Shown here: positions 5,664 to 7,806 of the stretch, piece by piece
How positions within the stretch are numbered: position 1 is the stretch's first letter
How the letters are laid out: the number at the start of each line of letters is the position of its first letter
Assembly: GCA_021635425.1 (NCBI GenBank)
Contig: JAJWOJ010000021.1
Span: 6,450 to 14,255 of the forward strand
Direction of reading: 5' to 3'
Source: Clostridiales bacterium
Lineage (GTDB): Bacteria > Bacillota > Clostridia > Christensenellales > Borkfalkiaceae
Length of the DNA: 7,806 nt
Notes under the pieces: model-generated
Database searches by the model: none
What the model saw: only the letters and a program-made list of their open reading frames with translations
Told to the model about the DNA's origin: nothing
Translations under genes and position numbers: made by a program

Positions 5664-6560
5664 ATGCACTTTATCGACGTTGTTTTAATAACCGTGATCG
5701 GCATAATCGAAGGGATAACGGAATGGCTTCCCGTGTCGAGTACGGGGCATATGATGATTTTCGAGCATTTCTTTACGGGCGCTTTTTCCGAAGGGTTTTT
5801 TACGAAAGACTTTAAGGATATGTTCGATTATCTTATTCAGCTCGGCGCGATTATAGCCGTAATCGTAATGTTCTGGAAGAGAATTTTTCCGTTCGGAACG
5901 GAAAAACGCGAAGAAACTATGGCGGACGGAAGCACCGTTTTAAAAAGCAAAGTCGTTTCAAAACCTTCGATATGGAAAATGTGGCTTAAAGTCGTCGTCG
6001 CGTGCGTGCCTGCCGTCGTCGCGCTTTTTGTGGACAAACTTTTCGATAATATCGGAAATACGGCGCAAATCGTAACAGTCGGCTCGATGCTTATTTTATA
6101 CGGCGCGGCGTTCATCGTGATCGAAAGATTACATAAAAACAAACAACCGAAAATCGAAACGGTTGACGGAATGAGTTATCTCACCGCGTTTTTTATAGGT
6201 TGTTTTCAGGTCCTCGCGGCAGTTCCGGGGACGTCGAGATCGGGCGTTACGATAATCGGCGCGCTTATCTTGGGTCTTTCGAGAACGGCGGCTGCGGAAT
6301 TCACATTCTTCCTCGCGATCCCCACAATGGTCGGCGCGAGCGGGTATAAAATACTCAAATTCGTTAAAAACGGCGGCGTGATAACGACTCCGCAGATTTC
6401 CGCGCTTATATTGGGCATGGTCGTCGCGTTCGTCGTTTCGCTGTTCGTAATCAGATTCTTAATGGATTTCGTCAAGAAACACGATTTCGAATTATTCGGG
6501 TGGTACAGAATCGCGCTCGGCGCGCTTGTCATCGTTCTGTGCCTGTGCATTCCCGTTTAA
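5664..6560 (+). CDS. uppP: Undecaprenyl-diphosphatase UppP (BacA)
   Basis: This 298-residue integral membrane phosphatase converts undecaprenyl diphosphate to undecaprenyl phosphate, the lipid carrier for peptidoglycan and other wall polymers. Overproduction is known to give bacitracin tolerance in other bacteria. Both signature motifs are intact: EGITEWLPVSSTGH at 16-29 (E16, E20, S26, H29) and PGTSRSG at 188-194 with R192, matching the catalytic Glu, His and Arg of E. coli BacA. Hydrophobic segments are visible at about 55-75, 106-123, 133-153, 171-187, 210-225, 244-268 and 278-298. It is somewhat longer than E. coli BacA (273); the extra length appears to be mainly the charged loop at about 78-104, which I take to be cytoplasmic. 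AAGGGGTGG at 5651-5659 is a good ribosome-binding site. It is the first gene of a unit that continues into the B6 kinase 10 bases downstream. Confidence 0.97.
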   Translation: MHFIDVVLITVIGIIEGITEWLPVSSTGHMMIFEHFFTGAFSEGFFTKDFKDMFDYLIQLGAIIAVIVMFWKRIFPFGTEKREETMADGSTVLKSKVVSKPSIWKMWLKVVVACVPAVVALFVDKLFDNIGNTAQIVTVGSMLILYGAAFIVIERLHKNKQPKIETVDGMSYLTAFFIGCFQVLAAVPGTSRSGVTIIGALILGLSRTAAAEFTFFLAIPTMVGASGYKILKFVKNGGVITTPQISALILGMVVAFVVSLFVIRFLMDFVKKHDFELFGWYRIALGALVIVLCLCIPV

Positions 6561-6570
6561 AATTCAAACC

Positions 6571-7398
6571 ATGGATAAAAAAATTCTTACGGTGCAGGAT
6601 ATTTCTTGCGTAGGGCAATGTTCGCTTACGGTCGCATTACCGATTATTTCCGCTTGCGGAATAGAAACGTGTATTTTGCCGTCTGCCGTTCTTTCGACGC
6701 ATACGGGCGGTTTCACGGGTTACACTTTCAGAGATTTAACCGACGATATGCCGCTTATCGCAAAGCATTGGCTTAAAGAAGGAATATCTTTCGACGCGCT
6801 TTATACGGGCTATCTCGGGAGCGAAAAACAGATAGATTACGTCAAAGACATTCAAAAGGGCCTTATCAAAAAGGGCGGAATAACTATAGTAGACCCCGCT
6901 TGCGCGGACAACGGCAAGCTTTATTACGGGTTTGGCGAGCATTTCGTTAAGAAAATGGCTTCGCTTATCGCGGTTTCCGATATTGCGCTTCCCAACATTA
7001 CGGAAGCCTCCTTGCTCACGGGCGAGGAGTTTAAAACCGAATATGACGAAAGTTATATCGACCGTCTTACCGATAAAGTTTTAGCTCTCGGCGCAAAATC
7101 GATTGTTTTAACGGGTGTAAGTTACGACGAAAATTCGACGGGCGTATACGTAAAAACCGAAGCGGGCGAAAAGTATTATTATAAACACGAGAAAATTTCG
7201 GGCGGATTCCACGGTACGGGCGACGTTTACGCATCGGCGTTTTCGGGAATGCTTCTTCATGGGAAAACGATTGAAGAAGCGGCAAGAATCGCAGCGGATT
7301 TTACGCTTCTCGCGATAAAAAACACCGTCGGAGACGAAAATCACCATTACGGCGTTAAATTCGAAAAGGGGTTAGGGTATTTAATAAAACAAATATAA
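6571..7398 (+). CDS. pdxK: Pyridoxal/pyridoxamine kinase (PdxK/PdxY family)
   Basis: This 275-residue cytoplasmic enzyme of the ribokinase fold phosphorylates B6 vitamers (pyridoxal, pyridoxamine, pyridoxine) with ATP in the salvage route to pyridoxal phosphate. Evidence: the N-terminal VQDISCVGQCSLTVALPI, PSAVLSTHTGGF at 37-48, VDPACADNGKLY at 107-118 (family form DPVMGDxGxLY), PNITEASLLTGE at 141-152 and HGTGDVYASAF at 214-224, which holds the catalytic Asp D218 of the GTGD anion-hole motif. Length is typical. I chose the ATG at 6571 because the protein then begins as the family does. The frame stays open to a TTG at 6526 inside uppP, but that adds unrelated residues. No Shine-Dalgarno site precedes the ATG, so coupling to uppP translation is likely. 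PdxK and PdxY cannot be separated by eye, so the symbol is provisional. The functional link to uppP is not obvious. Confidence 0.92.
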   Translation: MDKKILTVQDISCVGQCSLTVALPIISACGIETCILPSAVLSTHTGGFTGYTFRDLTDDMPLIAKHWLKEGISFDALYTGYLGSEKQIDYVKDIQKGLIKKGGITIVDPACADNGKLYYGFGEHFVKKMASLIAVSDIALPNITEASLLTGEEFKTEYDESYIDRLTDKVLALGAKSIVLTGVSYDENSTGVYVKTEAGEKYYYKHEKISGGFHGTGDVYASAFSGMLLHGKTIEEAARIAADFTLLAIKNTVGDENHHYGVKFEKGLGYLIKQI

Positions 7399-7422
7399 TC
7401 AATTGATTTCGGGCTGTTTCAA

Positions 7423-7806
7423 ATGAAGAAAAATTTCGAAATGAATATGAGCGAGGGTCAAATACTCGGTAAACTCATAATTTATTCTATTCCGCTGATC
7501 TGTACGAACGTGTTGCAGCTTTTGTTCAACGCGGCGGACGTTGCCGTTCTCGGAATGTTCGTAAGCGACGACGCGGTTGCGGCGGTCGGGGCGACCGGCG
7601 CGCTTATAAATTTAATAATAGGGTTGTTTGTCGGGCTTTCGGTCGGGGCAAACGTACTCGTGGCGAGATTTGCGGGCGAGCAGAATATGGATTCTTCGCA
7701 TAAAACCGTAAGCACGTCGGTAATAGTAAGCCTCATTGCGGGGCTTTTCCTTGCTTTTATAGGATATTTCTTTGCCGAAACTTTCCTTGAGTGGACGAAT
7801 TGCGAC
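7423..7806 (+). CDS. MATE-family efflux transporter, N-terminal fragment
   Basis: These 128 residues are the start of a multidrug and toxic compound extrusion (MATE) family transporter; the frame is open to the right edge and full proteins have about 450 residues. The N-terminus MNMSEGQILGKLIIYSIPL, then QLLFNAADVAVLGMF, then AAVGATGALINLIIGLFVGLSVGANVLVARFAG, matches the first two membrane helices and the connecting loop typical of clostridial MATE proteins. Helices are seen at about 16-37, 56-80 and 98-118. MATE proteins export cationic compounds using an H+ or Na+ gradient; the substrate here is unknown. Starts at 7423, 7441 (Met7) and 7447 (Met9) are all possible, and none has a clear ribosome-binding site. 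I keep the first, but the family usually begins only a few residues before xMSEGxI, so the later ones are credible. It lies 24 bases after the B6 kinase with no terminator between, so it probably belongs to the same operon. Confidence 0.9.
   Translation, partial: MKKNFEMNMSEGQILGKLIIYSIPLICTNVLQLLFNAADVAVLGMFVSDDAVAAVGATGALINLIIGLFVGLSVGANVLVARFAGEQNMDSSHKTVSTSVIVSLIAGLFLAFIGYFFAETFLEWTNCD

Noticed and set aside
1..7806. Search for CRISPR arrays, insertion sequences, tandem repeats, tRNA genes, toxin-antitoxin or defence cassettes
   Set aside because: I saw no regularly spaced repeats, transposase motifs, tRNA-like folds or unrecognised multi-gene cluster. All genes belong to well-known families.

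Overview
The window reads as an ordinary core-genome stretch of an anaerobic, Clostridia-like bacterium (Bacillota). I base this on three things. The gene order is the end of a Rel-type (p)ppGpp enzyme, then a small metallo-hydrolase, then hemZ. HemZ is a radical-SAM, oxygen-independent enzyme. The factor-independent terminators and strong Shine-Dalgarno sites are of Gram-positive style. Every supported gene is on the + strand. Assignment below class is not possible from the sequence alone.

Layout. (1) Positions 1-2677 hold the 3' end of one transcription unit: the C-terminal part of rel, an MBL-fold hydrolase that overlaps it by 4 bases (ATGA), and hemZ, which overlaps the hydrolase by 17 bases. 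A hairpin terminator follows at 2706-2735. (2) Positions 2751-3137 hold rpsO (ribosomal protein S15), with a TATAAT box, a structured leader, a strong ribosome-binding site and its own terminator. (3) Positions 3138-5570 hold pnp (polynucleotide phosphorylase). Its 286-base upstream gap contains a long, nearly perfect hairpin at 3141-3181, and the gene ends in a terminator with a 12-bp stem. (4) Positions 5575-7806 hold a probable second operon: uppP (undecaprenyl-diphosphatase), a pyridoxal/pyridoxamine kinase 10 bases downstream, and the start of a MATE-family transporter after a 24-base gap. The transporter runs off the right edge.

How the genes relate. Rel (stringent response), S15 and PNPase (translation and RNA decay) and UppP (recycling of the cell-wall lipid carrier) are housekeeping functions. 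HemZ (porphyrin-related radical-SAM chemistry) and the B6 kinase belong to cofactor metabolism. The rpsO-pnp pairing is widely conserved in bacteria. In Escherichia coli both genes are autoregulated through structures in their mRNA leaders.

I found no mobile element, CRISPR array, tRNA, rRNA or defence-like cassette, and no clear new system. The most interesting parts are the non-coding segments around rpsO and pnp. A second pattern worth noting is that genes at the head of a transcription unit have strong Shine-Dalgarno sites, while the genes inside units have almost none.
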